From the NCBI RefSeq assembly GCF_009735585.1, contig NZ_VJVW01000002.1, positions 62,001 to 126,000 of the forward strand: a stretch of DNA of 64,000 bases, given 5' to 3'. Both the position numbers and the translations under genes were made by a program. The notes below the pieces were generated by a model. It had not been told where the DNA came from and did not search any database. It saw only the letters and a list, made by a program, of their open reading frames with translations. Below are positions 1-8,840 of this stretch, one piece after another; within the stretch, counting starts at the first letter, position 1; the number at the start of each line of letters is the position of its first letter. The stretch comes from Christiangramia aestuarii (GTDB taxonomy: Bacteria > Bacteroidota > Bacteroidia > Flavobacteriales > Flavobacteriaceae).

Positions 1-167
1 TTTATCTTTAAGTAAGATCTATAATATTCAATTATTGAGGTAGGATCTTGAGGAGAATTGTCATCTCCTATATACACTTGAAAATTATTATTTTCCTGCT
101 GTTTAAGTGATTCTAAGGTTTTTGCGAAAAATTGAATTTTATAATATGGGATAACTATAGCAATCAT
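1..167 (-). CDS. Family 2 glycosyltransferase, partial (N-terminal end only)
   Basis: Reading the minus strand from the ATG at 167 gives about 55 residues that remain open to the window edge, so only the N-terminus is visible. The start MIAIVIPYYK followed by a Leu/Gln-rich helix and VYIGDDNS is the usual opening of a GT-A family 2 glycosyltransferase: a first beta strand, then the nucleotide-binding DD motif. It lies 9 bp downstream of the next glycosyltransferase and is probably co-transcribed with it in the polysaccharide operon. The sugar donor and acceptor cannot be told. Confidence 0.75.
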   Translation of the reverse strand, partial: MIAIVIPYYKIQFFAKTLESLKQQENNNFQVYIGDDNSPQDPTSIIEYYRSYLKI

Positions 168-176
168 AGAATGCTT

Positions 177-968
177 CTATTTAGTATATCTTTGGTTCAG
201 CCTATTAATATTCCAGGAATTTGAACTACCCGCTGTTTCCTGATAATAAAGTTCATTTTTTGTTAATTGCTGCTCATCACGATACCACGGTAAATGCTTC
301 GCCATATAAGGTTCATTGGTCCTAATAGCCTTATAACTCACGCTCTTTACACCTGGCCTATAGAGCGCGAAAGTTGTATCAATTTCAGCTATAAAATCTC
401 CATTTTTATTTTTTTTAACCCAGTATTTTTTTTCCCATTCAATAATATTCTTTTTTAACGGATTTTCGTTTGGTAGATCATCGATTTGGAGACTAAATCC
501 TACCTTTTTCACTTCTGGATTTCCATCTAAAATTTTCATAAAGTGTTTTAAAAAATCTGAAGGACAATTTTGATTTGGCAATATATCTGGATCTGTAAGG
601 ACAAAATAACCATTGGTGAATTTTTCGAATAAATTCATTTTTTTCCAAAATACTCTATAACCATAATTCTTGTCAAGCCTAAAAATTTTGATTCTATCTT
701 CTATTGAATTGTAATAATCTAATAAAGGGGGATATGTTGAATTATTATCAATTATTTTAATATTTCTATAATTATGTTTCCACAAATAATCAATTAGTCT
801 TTTCATATAGTCCAACTGATTAAAACTGATAATAAATATTGGAATCCTTTTATAATCTAACTTTTGGGCACGAAAGGATTTATGAAAGAAAAATTTAAGA
901 AGATTTGTAAATTTTAATTTCAATTTACGAAAGAATATTCGGGACTTATTTACTTTTTCAGGATTCAA
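177..968 (-). CDS. Glycosyltransferase, GT-A fold (family 2-like)
   Basis: 263 residues. After a basic N-terminal stretch of about 38 residues comes a GT-A core: PIFIISFNQ as first strand, KIIDNNST as nucleotide-binding loop, and TDPDILP as the DxD-type metal site near residue 125. These features point to a cytoplasmic sugar transferase working on the polysaccharide repeat unit; donor and acceptor are unknown. Its first 11 bp overlap the end of the upstream glycosyltransferase, which indicates translational coupling in the same operon. Base composition is visibly AT-rich, as is common in surface-polysaccharide loci. The family call is good; the specificity is not determined. Confidence 0.75.
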   Translation of the reverse strand: MNPEKVNKSRIFFRKLKLKFTNLLKFFFHKSFRAQKLDYKRIPIFIISFNQLDYMKRLIDYLWKHNYRNIKIIDNNSTYPPLLDYYNSIEDRIKIFRLDKNYGYRVFWKKMNLFEKFTNGYFVLTDPDILPNQNCPSDFLKHFMKILDGNPEVKKVGFSLQIDDLPNENPLKKNIIEWEKKYWVKKNKNGDFIAEIDTTFALYRPGVKSVSYKAIRTNEPYMAKHLPWYRDEQQLTKNELYYQETAGSSNSWNINRLNQRYTK

Positions 969-1872
969 AGATGGAAACTTTTAAAGAATATAAATAAAAT
1001 TTGGTTCCTACTTTGAAATTTTTACTTATCATCAATTTAGCAAACATTTTAAAGGATTTGAAGTATTTTTTTTCCTTATTGTAACTCGAGATCAAACCAA
1101 TTTTATATTTTAAAAGCGATTTTTCTAAATCGTGGACCTTATCCTCAAATTCTGTGATTGAATAAATATTCTTTAGAATTTGGAAATTGATTTCACCTAT
1201 TTTACTTTTTTGATTTCTTAACACAGCTGAAGTACCAAAATCCTTACGATAAACAGCAGTTATATCTGGCATAAAATAGACCTTTCTATTATTTCTTAGG
1301 ACCCATAAATAAGTTGGCCAGTCACAATAAGGTAGTTCACACATCCAGCTTTTCATAGATCCTGGTAATGGATCGTTTCTGAACATTACAGTAACCGAAG
1401 CTATATAATTAGAATAAACTAATTCCTGGAAATCACTTATTTCAGGAATCTTCTTTGCATTCCTAGGATATTTCTTCGTGGAAGGAAAAAGATTGTAATT
1501 ATTTGTAAAACAGATTCCGAAATTTTGGTTTTTCTCCAAAAAATTCGCCTGCTTTTGAATTTTGTAAGAATCTATCCAATAATCATCGGCATCACATATA
1601 GCCACATATTTTCCTTTACACCTATCTAAGGTTTTTACATAATTCGATCCAATCCCCAAATTTTTATCGTTAAGAACTAGGGTGATTTTGTCAGGATATT
1701 TTCTTTGATAATTTTCACATATCTCCCTGGTACCATCTGTACTTTTATCATCGCCAATTACAAGTTCAAATGGAAAATCTGTACGTTGGGATAAGATGCT
1801 TTCTATTGACTGGTTGATATAATCTTTTTGATTATACGCCAACATAAATACACTTACTAAGGGAATACTCAT
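958..1872 (-). CDS. Glycosyltransferase family 2
   Basis: 304 residues with the classical GT2 signature: VSVFMLAYNQKDYINQSIESIL at the N-terminus, ELVIGDDKSTDGT (donor-binding aspartates, about residues 37-49), then AICDADDYW (DxD motif, about residues 91-99). A typical cytoplasmic inverting sugar transferase. It overlaps the next gene by 11 bp. Upstream, the sulfotransferase at 1989 is transcribed divergently with about 116 bp between, so this gene may start a separate transcript instead of being read from the wza promoter. The substrate cannot be inferred from sequence. Confidence 0.85.
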   Translation of the reverse strand: MSIPLVSVFMLAYNQKDYINQSIESILSQRTDFPFELVIGDDKSTDGTREICENYQRKYPDKITLVLNDKNLGIGSNYVKTLDRCKGKYVAICDADDYWIDSYKIQKQANFLEKNQNFGICFTNNYNLFPSTKKYPRNAKKIPEISDFQELVYSNYIASVTVMFRNDPLPGSMKSWMCELPYCDWPTYLWVLRNNRKVYFMPDITAVYRKDFGTSAVLRNQKSKIGEINFQILKNIYSITEFEDKVHDLEKSLLKYKIGLISSYNKEKKYFKSFKMFAKLMISKNFKVGTKFYLYSLKVSIFES

Positions 1873-1988
1873 CTATTTTATTAAACGCTGGAATTTACAA
1901 TATTAAGAAATAATTATTGTGCCGACTGTTGAACATGAATACTTAAAAGTAAAATTATCATAGATTTGAAATTAGATCTAATACAGAG

Positions 1989-2777
1989 ATGACAAAAATT
2001 AAAAATGCTATAATAATCCATGGGCCGGGAAAAAGCGGCACTACATTGATCAATAACATTTTAGGAACACATAAAGATCTTTATTGGATTTCCACTTACC
2101 TAAATAAATTTCCGAAAATTCCGGCTTTGTCCCTGTTCAACGGCCTTACACAAAATAATTTGATAGGTGAAAAAATTAGAAGATTAGATAAATCACCAAA
2201 ACCAGCGGAAGCCTATAATTTTTGGTCTACCTATTTAAAAGATTTTCGATTTAATGATTCTAAATTCAGTAAAACCGATATTCAGAATACTGCGAAAGTC
2301 ATAAATAAGATTAAACATTTTCAAAATAGGAATAGATTCTTAACCAAAATAACTGGCCCATCGAGATATAATTTTATTGATGAGTTATTTGAAGAGCCAT
2401 ATATAGTTTGGTTAGACAGGGACCCAAGGGCCATAATTTCATCCTACTTTACCAGTAACTGGAGATATAAAAATTCAAATTCACCTAGCGGCAAATCAAG
2501 AAAAGAGGTTATCAAAGAATATGTAGAGTATTATAAATGGTTGCACATAGAAAAAGAATGCTTGAAGGAATTTAATTTTAGACTTTTTAATTATGAACAT
2601 TTGGTTAATGAACCCAAAGAATTTTTCGAAGATCTATGCGAATTCCTAAAATTGGAGAGAGATAACTCTTTCTTTCAATCGATCGAAGACTGGAAATTAG
2701 ATAGAAGCAAAAATGAAAAATTTCGAAAGGTTTTTAGCAAAAAAGAATTAATGTATATAGAAGAGTTACTAAAATAA
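1989..2777 (+). CDS. Sulfotransferase family protein
   Basis: 262 residues. The P-loop-like segment GPGKSGTTLINN (residues 12-23) is the 5'-phosphosulfate-binding loop of PAPS-dependent sulfotransferases, and WLDRDPRAIISSYF (141-154) matches the 3'-phosphate-binding motif. It probably transfers sulfate from PAPS onto a surface glycan or a precursor, which fits its place in a polysaccharide locus of a marine bacterium. It is the only plus-strand gene here: divergent from the GT2 gene and convergent, 9 bp apart, with the methyltransferase. The orientation suggests separate insertion and its own promoter. The actual acceptor is unknown. Confidence 0.8.
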   Translation: MTKIKNAIIIHGPGKSGTTLINNILGTHKDLYWISTYLNKFPKIPALSLFNGLTQNNLIGEKIRRLDKSPKPAEAYNFWSTYLKDFRFNDSKFSKTDIQNTAKVINKIKHFQNRNRFLTKITGPSRYNFIDELFEEPYIVWLDRDPRAIISSYFTSNWRYKNSNSPSGKSRKEVIKEYVEYYKWLHIEKECLKEFNFRLFNYEHLVNEPKEFFEDLCEFLKLERDNSFFQSIEDWKLDRSKNEKFRKVFSKKELMYIEELLK

Positions 2778-2786
2778 AACCACCTA

Positions 2787-3629
2787 TTACTTTGGAAGAC
2801 TATATATAATTACCTGGCTTCTTGCTAGGGGTCTATTGATAAACATCGGCAAATTTGACTCTGCTTTTAAAGCCTTTCTCCGGAAAGCCTCTCTCTTTTT
2901 ACCCCATTTCATAAATCGACTAAATCTTTCCAAAGTTCCTACCGGGTAGATTTGAATTTCTCTAAAAAATTCTTTTCCGGCCAATTCGAAATGTTTCGAA
3001 CTAAAACTTCGATCTGGATGAGGATCATTATCCTTCCATTTTTTAAATTTATTTTTATCCAATTTAGATGGCCTATTTCCTACGGGTATATACCATCTAA
3101 TTTTATCAAGGATTTTTAGATTAACTGCAGGCTCAAAAAACCTTGCCTGTCCGTTGACTTTTAATAAACGAGCGGTCTCCTTTAAAAATAATCTTTCAAG
3201 TGGAATATCCAGGTGATGTAAAAATGCTTTACCTACAACCAAATCAAAACTCGAAGATTCTAGCTTGTTTTCAATGAAGTCTCCAGGAATAAATTTAATA
3301 GGAAATTTAAATTGACAATGTTTATTTAACTCCTCGACTATTTTACCACTTGAGGAAGCAATATCATTTGCATAAACTTCAGCACCCAATGCAGCCATAA
3401 CGCCTGCATTCAGACAATTGCCACACCCCATTTCAAGAACTTTTTTTCCCTTCAATTCATATCTAAGCCCATCCTTATATAAGGCATGCCAACTTGTATC
3501 AGTTTTTAGAGAAGCGTCAAGAAACGCATCAAGATTCTCAAGCCAGTATAAAATATTCTTTATATTATATTTAGCATGAATCTCCTCATAATGCTCCTTG
3601 TTTCTAATTCTTGAATCTTCAGTTTTCAT
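2787..3629 (-). CDS. Class I SAM-dependent methyltransferase
   Basis: 280 residues. VLEMGCGNCLNAGVMAALGAEVYANDIA (from about residue 64) is the SAM-binding motif I and the acidic end of strand 2, and FDLVVGKAFLHHLD is the motif around strand 4, as in Methyltransf_11-type enzymes. It probably methylates a sugar or lipid-linked intermediate of the polysaccharide; this is inferred from context. The ATG overlaps the stop of the upstream pyruvyltransferase-like gene by 4 bp, indicating coupled translation. Confidence 0.8.
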   Translation of the reverse strand: MKTEDSRIRNKEHYEEIHAKYNIKNILYWLENLDAFLDASLKTDTSWHALYKDGLRYELKGKKVLEMGCGNCLNAGVMAALGAEVYANDIASSSGKIVEELNKHCQFKFPIKFIPGDFIENKLESSSFDLVVGKAFLHHLDIPLERLFLKETARLLKVNGQARFFEPAVNLKILDKIRWYIPVGNRPSKLDKNKFKKWKDNDPHPDRSFSSKHFELAGKEFFREIQIYPVGTLERFSRFMKWGKKREAFRRKALKAESNLPMFINRPLARSQVIIYSLPK

Positions 3630-4465
3630 AAAATTCCTTTAATGACTGTGAATGGACAAGATTCCAATAGTTTCTCTTTAATATTTTCAATATCCTTAGT
3701 CCTTGGCAAATTAGGATATGACTCAATTAAAACCATCCATTCTCTCAATCCTTTAGCACTTTCTGATTTTATTGGTTCATAAAACTCAACATTTACCGAT
3801 TGTAAATAATCATAATATTTTATGTCATTCCCGAAAATTTTATTTGAAAATTTCACCCATAAACTTGGTATGGCATAGGCGTGGGATACAATAAGACCAT
3901 GCAAGGAGGAAGAAATGGTTCTTTCACAAACTAAAATTTGATCGGTAACAGATTCTATATCATTTGTCATAAGATCAATCACTTTAATTTCAGAATTATT
4001 CTTATATGCCTCCCTTACCATTTCATAATCCTGATAATGAGGTATAATGCCCAGAGAGAATCTTTTTGGTAGATTTGGGTTATAAATACTTGGCAGCAAT
4101 AAAGCTGGGTCTCCATATACTTCAGGACATTCATATCCGAAATTCAACAAATATTTACGGGTTTGAGGACCTCTAACAGCTAAGAAAGTTGCTTTACTTA
4201 TTAATTGATCATTATCGATAATACCGCTACCCCATACAACACTTTTCTCCGTGGCATGATGAATTATACTTCCAGTTGATAGATAGTTTTTTTTGTTTCG
4301 TTTAAACCAGGATTGCTTCTTAGGTTGAACCCATTCAACTGTTTTTTCTGAAATTTTCTCTACAATATATTTAGAGAGCAAATCTCCATAATTTTCCCTC
4401 TGCTTTCCCATAAGACGGGATTCAGACCACCAAAAAAGAGGTATTTTAGCAGAATTTGACTTCAT
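3626..4465 (-). CDS. Polysaccharide pyruvyl transferase family protein
   Basis: 279 residues. Family features are the N-terminal NYGD within QRENYGDLLSKYIVEK, VWGSGII, AVRGPQTRKYL, and YGDPALLLP about 40 residues later; these are the recurring blocks of CsaB/WcaK-like pyruvyltransferases. Such enzymes move pyruvate from PEP to a sugar hydroxyl as a ketal and give surface glycans negative charge. It sits 23 bp after the export permease and overlaps the methyltransferase start by 4 bp. Some members of this family transfer other groups, so ketal-pyruvate addition is probable, not shown. Confidence 0.75.
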   Translation of the reverse strand: MKSNSAKIPLFWWSESRLMGKQRENYGDLLSKYIVEKISEKTVEWVQPKKQSWFKRNKKNYLSTGSIIHHATEKSVVWGSGIIDNDQLISKATFLAVRGPQTRKYLLNFGYECPEVYGDPALLLPSIYNPNLPKRFSLGIIPHYQDYEMVREAYKNNSEIKVIDLMTNDIESVTDQILVCERTISSSLHGLIVSHAYAIPSLWVKFSNKIFGNDIKYYDYLQSVNVEFYEPIKSESAKGLREWMVLIESYPNLPRTKDIENIKEKLLESCPFTVIKGIL

Positions 4466-4488
4466 AAAGGGATTTAAAATTAATGTAG

Positions 4489-5376
4489 TTACACTGTATC
4501 AATAAAATTCTTTTCAGTTCGATTAAAAATGAGCAATCCTAACAAAAAGATAAAAATTGACAATATAAAAGTGTAAATAAAACCCTGCCAGGAAAAAATT
4601 CCGGTATCGAGAATCATATAACGAAACCCTTCTATTATTTGAGTTAATGGATTATATTTTACTAACCAAGCCCAATCTGGCATTTTCTTAGAAACTTCGC
4701 TCAGCGGATATGGCACCGCTGAAAAATAGACAAGTAAAGAGGTAGCGAAACCAACCAAGACATTTAAATCCCTGTATTTTGTTGTTAGAGCGGAAATCGT
4801 CATCCCAAGACCCAAGCCTAATAATGCCATCATAAGCACATATATTGGAAATAAAATTAGGTTAGAATTAGGACTTATTTCAAGCCCGTTAAAAACAAGA
4901 TAGACATAGATAACAATCAATATTCCCAGTTGGATTCCAAACTTAAAAAGACTGGTTATTACACTACTCAAAGGCATAATAACTCTTGGAAAATATACTT
5001 TTCCAAATATGCCTGCATTAGATCTAAAAGTATTAGAGGTTCCAGTAAAACATTGATTAAAATAATTCCAGGCAGTGATCCCAGTAAGATTAAATAAAAA
5101 TGGTGGAATTGCACCTGTTGGAATATTTGCTATATTGTTAAAAACCAGAGTAAAAGTTAAAGCTGTAAATAAAGGTTGAATTAAATACCACAACGGTCCA
5201 AGTATGGTTTGTTTATAAACCGTAATAATATTTCTTTTAACGAACAGAATTAATAGATCCCGGTAATTCCAAATCTCCTTAAAATTAAGATCAATTAAAC
5301 TTCTTTTTGGGCTTATTTCGTATAGCCAATCATTATTTTCCTTCTCCACCAATCCTAATTCTTTAACATTACTCAA
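4489..5376 (-). CDS. ABC-2 type polysaccharide export permease (Wzm/TagG-like)
   Basis: 295 residues with six hydrophobic segments. The N-terminal amphipathic region (IWNYRDLLILFVKRNIITVYKQTILGPLWYLIQPLF) is typical of Wzm/RfbA/TagG permeases that move undecaprenyl-linked polysaccharide across the inner membrane with a Wzt ATPase. No Wzt-type ATPase is adjacent; it may lie beyond position 1. The start is TTG at 5374-5376, because no ATG occurs in frame near the start, and it overlaps the wzc stop by 8 bp. The permease call is firm; the partner is missing from view. Confidence 0.85.
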   Translation of the reverse strand: MSNVKELGLVEKENNDWLYEISPKRSLIDLNFKEIWNYRDLLILFVKRNIITVYKQTILGPLWYLIQPLFTALTFTLVFNNIANIPTGAIPPFLFNLTGITAWNYFNQCFTGTSNTFRSNAGIFGKVYFPRVIMPLSSVITSLFKFGIQLGILIVIYVYLVFNGLEISPNSNLILFPIYVLMMALLGLGLGMTISALTTKYRDLNVLVGFATSLLVYFSAVPYPLSEVSKKMPDWAWLVKYNPLTQIIEGFRYMILDTGIFSWQGFIYTFILSIFIFLLGLLIFNRTEKNFIDTV

Positions 5377-7837
5377 AATTCCTCATAAATTTTTTCCAGG
5401 ATGCCTTAATTTGGGATATTTTATTTGGAGCAGCCCCGTAATAACCTTTGGCATATCTGTTATAACCATAACCGTAACCATAGCCATAACCATAGCCATA
5501 ACCATAACCGTATTTAGCGCTATGTACAAAATGGTTCAGCACAAAACTGATATTTTTTATTTCACCTTTGGCATATTTTTGATTTATGGTTTCCAGCATT
5601 CCCCTTTTAGTATAATCCTGTCTTACCATATATAATGTTGCATCGGCATGTTTAACCAAATTCAATGCATCTGCTACCATACCGATTGGAGGTGTATCTA
5701 AAATTATATAATCGTATTCATCCTTAAGGGATTCTATAAGGTCATCCATTTTTTTTGTAAGTAGTAATTCTGAAGGATTAGGAGGTACCGGTCCCGATGT
5801 AATAACATCTAAAAAAGGAATTCTACTCTGTTGTATAATCTCTTCTGGGGTTGCTTGATCGATTAAATAATTTACGATCCCAAGATCATTATTCAATTCA
5901 AAGTCATCGAAAATCTTTGGTTTTCTAAGGTCCACCCCAACCAGCACGGTTTTCTTTTCACTTAGAGCGAAAACAGTAGCCAGGTTCATAGCACAAAAAG
6001 TTTTTCCTTCTCCAGATACTGATGAGGTAATGAGTACTGTCTTAGAACCCGTAACCCCCTGCCTTTTATACATAAATTGTAGACTAGAGCGAAGTCCTCT
6101 AAAACTTTCGGCGATAGAGGATTTAGGCGATTCAAATACTGCAAGATTGCTACTCATCTTATTTTTCCCTATTAAACCTATAATAGGAATAGGAGACAAT
6201 CTGGTTATTTCCTGGGCATTATGAATATTAGTGTTTAGAAAAACTAGTAAGAAGACAAAACTTAAAGGTATAAGACCACCAACCATAATAGCCATTACAT
6301 AGTTTAGTTGGGTATCTGGGCCTATTCTTCCTCCTCCGGTATCTTTAGCATTATCTATAACTAATACATCGCTTACATTGGCTGCTTTGATCAATCCTGC
6401 TTCACTTCTCTTCTCAAGGAACATATTATAGGTTCGCTCATTAATAGCATATTTTCGTTGGATTTTTAGAAGGTCCTGTTCTTCTTGAGGTAGTTTTTTT
6501 ACCTGGCTTTCTAATCTATTAATTCTGGAATTCAGATCTTGCAGTTCACTTCGAATTAAACTTTTTGAACTTGAAATATTTTCAATTAGAATAGATTTCA
6601 CTGAATTGATCTGACGATCTATATCATCAAATACCGGTGAGTTTTCTTTTAAGGTATATTGATAATTTTGTCGTTCCTCAGCTAACTGAATAATCTTTTG
6701 GACTCCTGCAGAAATACTCCCTTCCTGAATACCAGCAACGGAAGGAGCAGGAACATTTGAATAATCCGTTCTCGTTTGAAGATATTCTTCTAAATTATTA
6801 TAATAAGAAAGTCGTCGTCTTATTTGCTCTTTTTCAACATCCAATTGAGAAAGCTGGCCTGATAATTCTCCGCTTTCCGCAGAAATATCCATGATCGAAT
6901 TTTCATTACGAAAATCATTTAATTCATTTTCCACTTCCTTTAATTGTGCAGCCTGTACCGCAAGGCTACTGTCAATAAATCGGATAGTTTTGGTGGCAAA
7001 AAGATTTTTCCGTTCCAGCATGTTCTCGCTTAAAACCTGAACCGATCCATTTAAATAGTCTACTATTCGGGGCTTATTTAGGCCTGTCTGACTGAGATTA
7101 AGTACCGATGAACCCGGTGACTGAGGAGCAATACTGACACCGCGAAATCTACCCACTGCCGAATTAAAAGGCATAAAGCTTACATAATATACCTTCCCTC
7201 GATTTAATGGGTTTTCAGTTCTTTTTAAGTAACCCGAAAAAAAAGGTAGATTAATAGGATCTCCAATTTTATAATTTCTACTAAACTCTCTGGGTTCCAC
7301 AGTTCTATTATCCGTTTCTGTAGTAGTGTAGTTCGTACGACTTAGATTTCCAGGTACCTTTGCTGTAATATTATAGGTGATATCATCAACCATACTAATC
7401 TGCATGGTTACGTTGTTTGCCTGATAAACATTGGTATCGGCTACAACTTTAAACGGGGTATACCCATAAGCATCTACTCGTTGATATTCTCCTTGTTGAA
7501 GATAATTTATATAGAATTGTAATTTTTGGACTACCTCCTCATTGTGGGACCGTGAGCGTAAAATGGTCATCGCCGTATTTACCTTATCTGAGGTTCCTCC
7601 CCAGTTAAAAGTTAAACTGGTATTGGAAGTGAAAAATGGGTTCTGATCATCCTTAATGGAGATGGTATTCCCCAGTCTGTAAACAGGTAGTTTTCTTACG
7701 TTGTTATAGTATGCCACTGCAAGACTAATCCCTACTGAGAGGAGAATAAGTTTCCAATAGCTTATAACTTTAAGAATAAACCCCTTAAAGTCAAAGGTAG
7801 AGCCTACATCTGATATATGATCATCTTCATGTGCCAT
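5369..7837 (-). CDS. wzc: Wzc-like polysaccharide co-polymerase / bacterial tyrosine kinase
   Basis: 822 residues in one chain: a first membrane segment (about 23-45), a large periplasmic Wzz-type region with coiled coil (about 280-470), a second membrane segment (about 511-536), then a cytoplasmic BY-kinase domain. The kinase shows Walker A TSSVSGEGKT (about 604-613), Walker A' VLVGVDLRKPK (631-641) and Walker B YIILDTPP (710-717). The C-terminal tail holds 12 tyrosines in 25 residues (776-800), nine of them as Tyr-Gly repeats, the expected autophosphorylation cluster. It controls chain length and export of the surface polysaccharide together with Wza. Its ATG overlaps the wza stop by 1 bp. 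Confidence 0.93.
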   Translation of the reverse strand: MAHEDDHISDVGSTFDFKGFILKVISYWKLILLSVGISLAVAYYNNVRKLPVYRLGNTISIKDDQNPFFTSNTSLTFNWGGTSDKVNTAMTILRSRSHNEEVVQKLQFYINYLQQGEYQRVDAYGYTPFKVVADTNVYQANNVTMQISMVDDITYNITAKVPGNLSRTNYTTTETDNRTVEPREFSRNYKIGDPINLPFFSGYLKRTENPLNRGKVYYVSFMPFNSAVGRFRGVSIAPQSPGSSVLNLSQTGLNKPRIVDYLNGSVQVLSENMLERKNLFATKTIRFIDSSLAVQAAQLKEVENELNDFRNENSIMDISAESGELSGQLSQLDVEKEQIRRRLSYYNNLEEYLQTRTDYSNVPAPSVAGIQEGSISAGVQKIIQLAEERQNYQYTLKENSPVFDDIDRQINSVKSILIENISSSKSLIRSELQDLNSRINRLESQVKKLPQEEQDLLKIQRKYAINERTYNMFLEKRSEAGLIKAANVSDVLVIDNAKDTGGGRIGPDTQLNYVMAIMVGGLIPLSFVFLLVFLNTNIHNAQEITRLSPIPIIGLIGKNKMSSNLAVFESPKSSIAESFRGLRSSLQFMYKRQGVTGSKTVLITSSVSGEGKTFCAMNLATVFALSEKKTVLVGVDLRKPKIFDDFELNNDLGIVNYLIDQATPEEIIQQSRIPFLDVITSGPVPPNPSELLLTKKMDDLIESLKDEYDYIILDTPPIGMVADALNLVKHADATLYMVRQDYTKRGMLETINQKYAKGEIKNISFVLNHFVHSAKYGYGYGYGYGYGYGYGYNRYAKGYYGAAPNKISQIKASWKKFMRNFE
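5463..5512 (-). repeat. Tyr-Gly codon repeat (6-bp period) in the wzc tail
   Basis: A 6-bp tandem repeat of the form TAT/TAC-GGT/GGC on the minus strand encodes nine consecutive Tyr-Gly steps (residues 776-792) of Wzc. Third-position changes between units show that it is an aged repeat under coding constraint, but its regularity makes replication slippage plausible, which would add or remove tyrosines in frame. Confidence 0.9.
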
Positions 7838-8625
7838 TATCTGGTAGTTAAGAAATAAATTGAAGTTGCTAGTGTAATCAAACTTGTCACTGTTCTGAAG
7901 ACTTCAAGCCCTGTGGTACCTAGTCCAAGAGCCTTTCTTGGTAGGGGATTCACCACGATCATATCATTAGGTTGTATATAGTAATAGGGGCTTTTCATGA
8001 TATCGATATCGGTTACATCTACTTCATGAACCTCCTCCCCCTGTGGATACTGCCTGATTATCTGAACATTTTCCCTATCTCCATAATCCGTTATTCCTCC
8101 GGCGTTAGCTATTGCTTCCATAATGGTTACCTGGTCCTTATAAACCACCTGGCTTCCCTGCCCAATTTCACCTAGGGTGGTATATCTTATCCCGGCCAGC
8201 TTTACGGTCACGAATATATTAGCTTCTTCCTTGAAATATTCCTCGAGTAATTTCTTTTCAATTTTTTCACGCACTTCTTTTTCAGTAAAACCAAGAACAT
8301 TGATCTCACCCATAGTAGGAACCCTTATATTTCCATGGTCGTCTACAGTAAAACCATCAAAATAGACCGCCTCTTCTGTAGTAGCATTTGGATTTTCGCT
8401 ACCTATAGGATTAAACATCCCAACAATATCCTGATCCAATGCCTTAACCCTTATACTTAAGAGATCTCCGGTCTGGATTCTATACGGTTTGCGCAATCGC
8501 TGTACCTGCACAATACTATCTACTTCTTTCTCATGTTCCTGAAGATAGGACATCTGCTTTGTAGATACACAGGATGATAAGGCTAGTAGGGAAGCGAATA
8601 AAAACAAAAAGGATTTGAATCGCAT
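7837..8625 (-). CDS. wza: Polysaccharide export lipoprotein Wza/GfcE-like
   Basis: 262 residues. The N-terminus is a lipoprotein signal ending LALSSC, with the lipidated Cys19. A Poly_export domain follows (YRIQTGDLLSIRVKALD, about residues 48-130), then a SLBB domain (TTLGEIGQGSQVVYK... IMEAIANAGGITDYG, about 150-225) and a C-terminal hydrophobic segment that would span the outer membrane. It forms the outer-membrane channel for the polysaccharide made by this locus. It is first in its operon, directly behind a strong Bacteroidota promoter, and couples to wzc by a 1-bp stop/start overlap. Confidence 0.92.
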   Translation of the reverse strand: MRFKSFLFLFASLLALSSCVSTKQMSYLQEHEKEVDSIVQVQRLRKPYRIQTGDLLSIRVKALDQDIVGMFNPIGSENPNATTEEAVYFDGFTVDDHGNIRVPTMGEINVLGFTEKEVREKIEKKLLEEYFKEEANIFVTVKLAGIRYTTLGEIGQGSQVVYKDQVTIMEAIANAGGITDYGDRENVQIIRQYPQGEEVHEVDVTDIDIMKSPYYYIQPNDMIVVNPLPRKALGLGTTGLEVFRTVTSLITLATSIYFLTTR

Positions 8626-8648
8626 AGGGGGACTTCACATTGTTTTAA

Positions 8649-8680
8649 CAAATATAGTTTTTACGGGCAAATATCAAAAC
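8649..8680 (-). promoter_or_regulatory. Housekeeping sigma promoter of the wza-wzc polysaccharide operon
   Basis: On the minus strand GTTTTG (ending at 8675), 18 bp, then TATATTTG (8656-8649) match the Bacteroidota TTG / TAnnTTTG promoter elements in sequence and spacing. It lies about 25 bp before the wza ATG, giving a short leader. Confidence 0.7.
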
Positions 8681-8700
8681 ATTCGGATGTAATTATGTTT

Positions 8701-8745
8701 GGAGTTGGGAGTTTGTGGTTCGTGGTTTATGGTTTGGGGTTTGAT
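8701..8745 (+). repeat. Degenerate heptamer array, GTTTGTG family
   Basis: Consecutive 7-bp units read GTTTGTG, GTTCGTG, GTTTATG, GTTTGGG, GTTTGAT (8711-8745), preceded by GGAGTTG/GGAGTTT. It lies just upstream of the wza promoter. Same period and word family as the arrays at 11589 and 12066. Confidence 0.8.
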
Positions 8746-8792
8746 GTGGAGAGTGGAGAGTAGAAAGCTTATGTTTATTCGTCGATTTTTAT

Positions 8793-8840
8793 CTGTTGTC
8801 TGTTGTCTGTTGTCTGTTGTCTGTTGTCTGTTGGCTGTTA
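8793..8840 (+). repeat. Heptamer array CTGTTGT, about 6.9 copies
   Basis: Five exact CTGTTGT units, then CTGTTGG and a partial unit. Purely intergenic, between the polysaccharide operon and the ABC-F gene. Confidence 0.92.
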
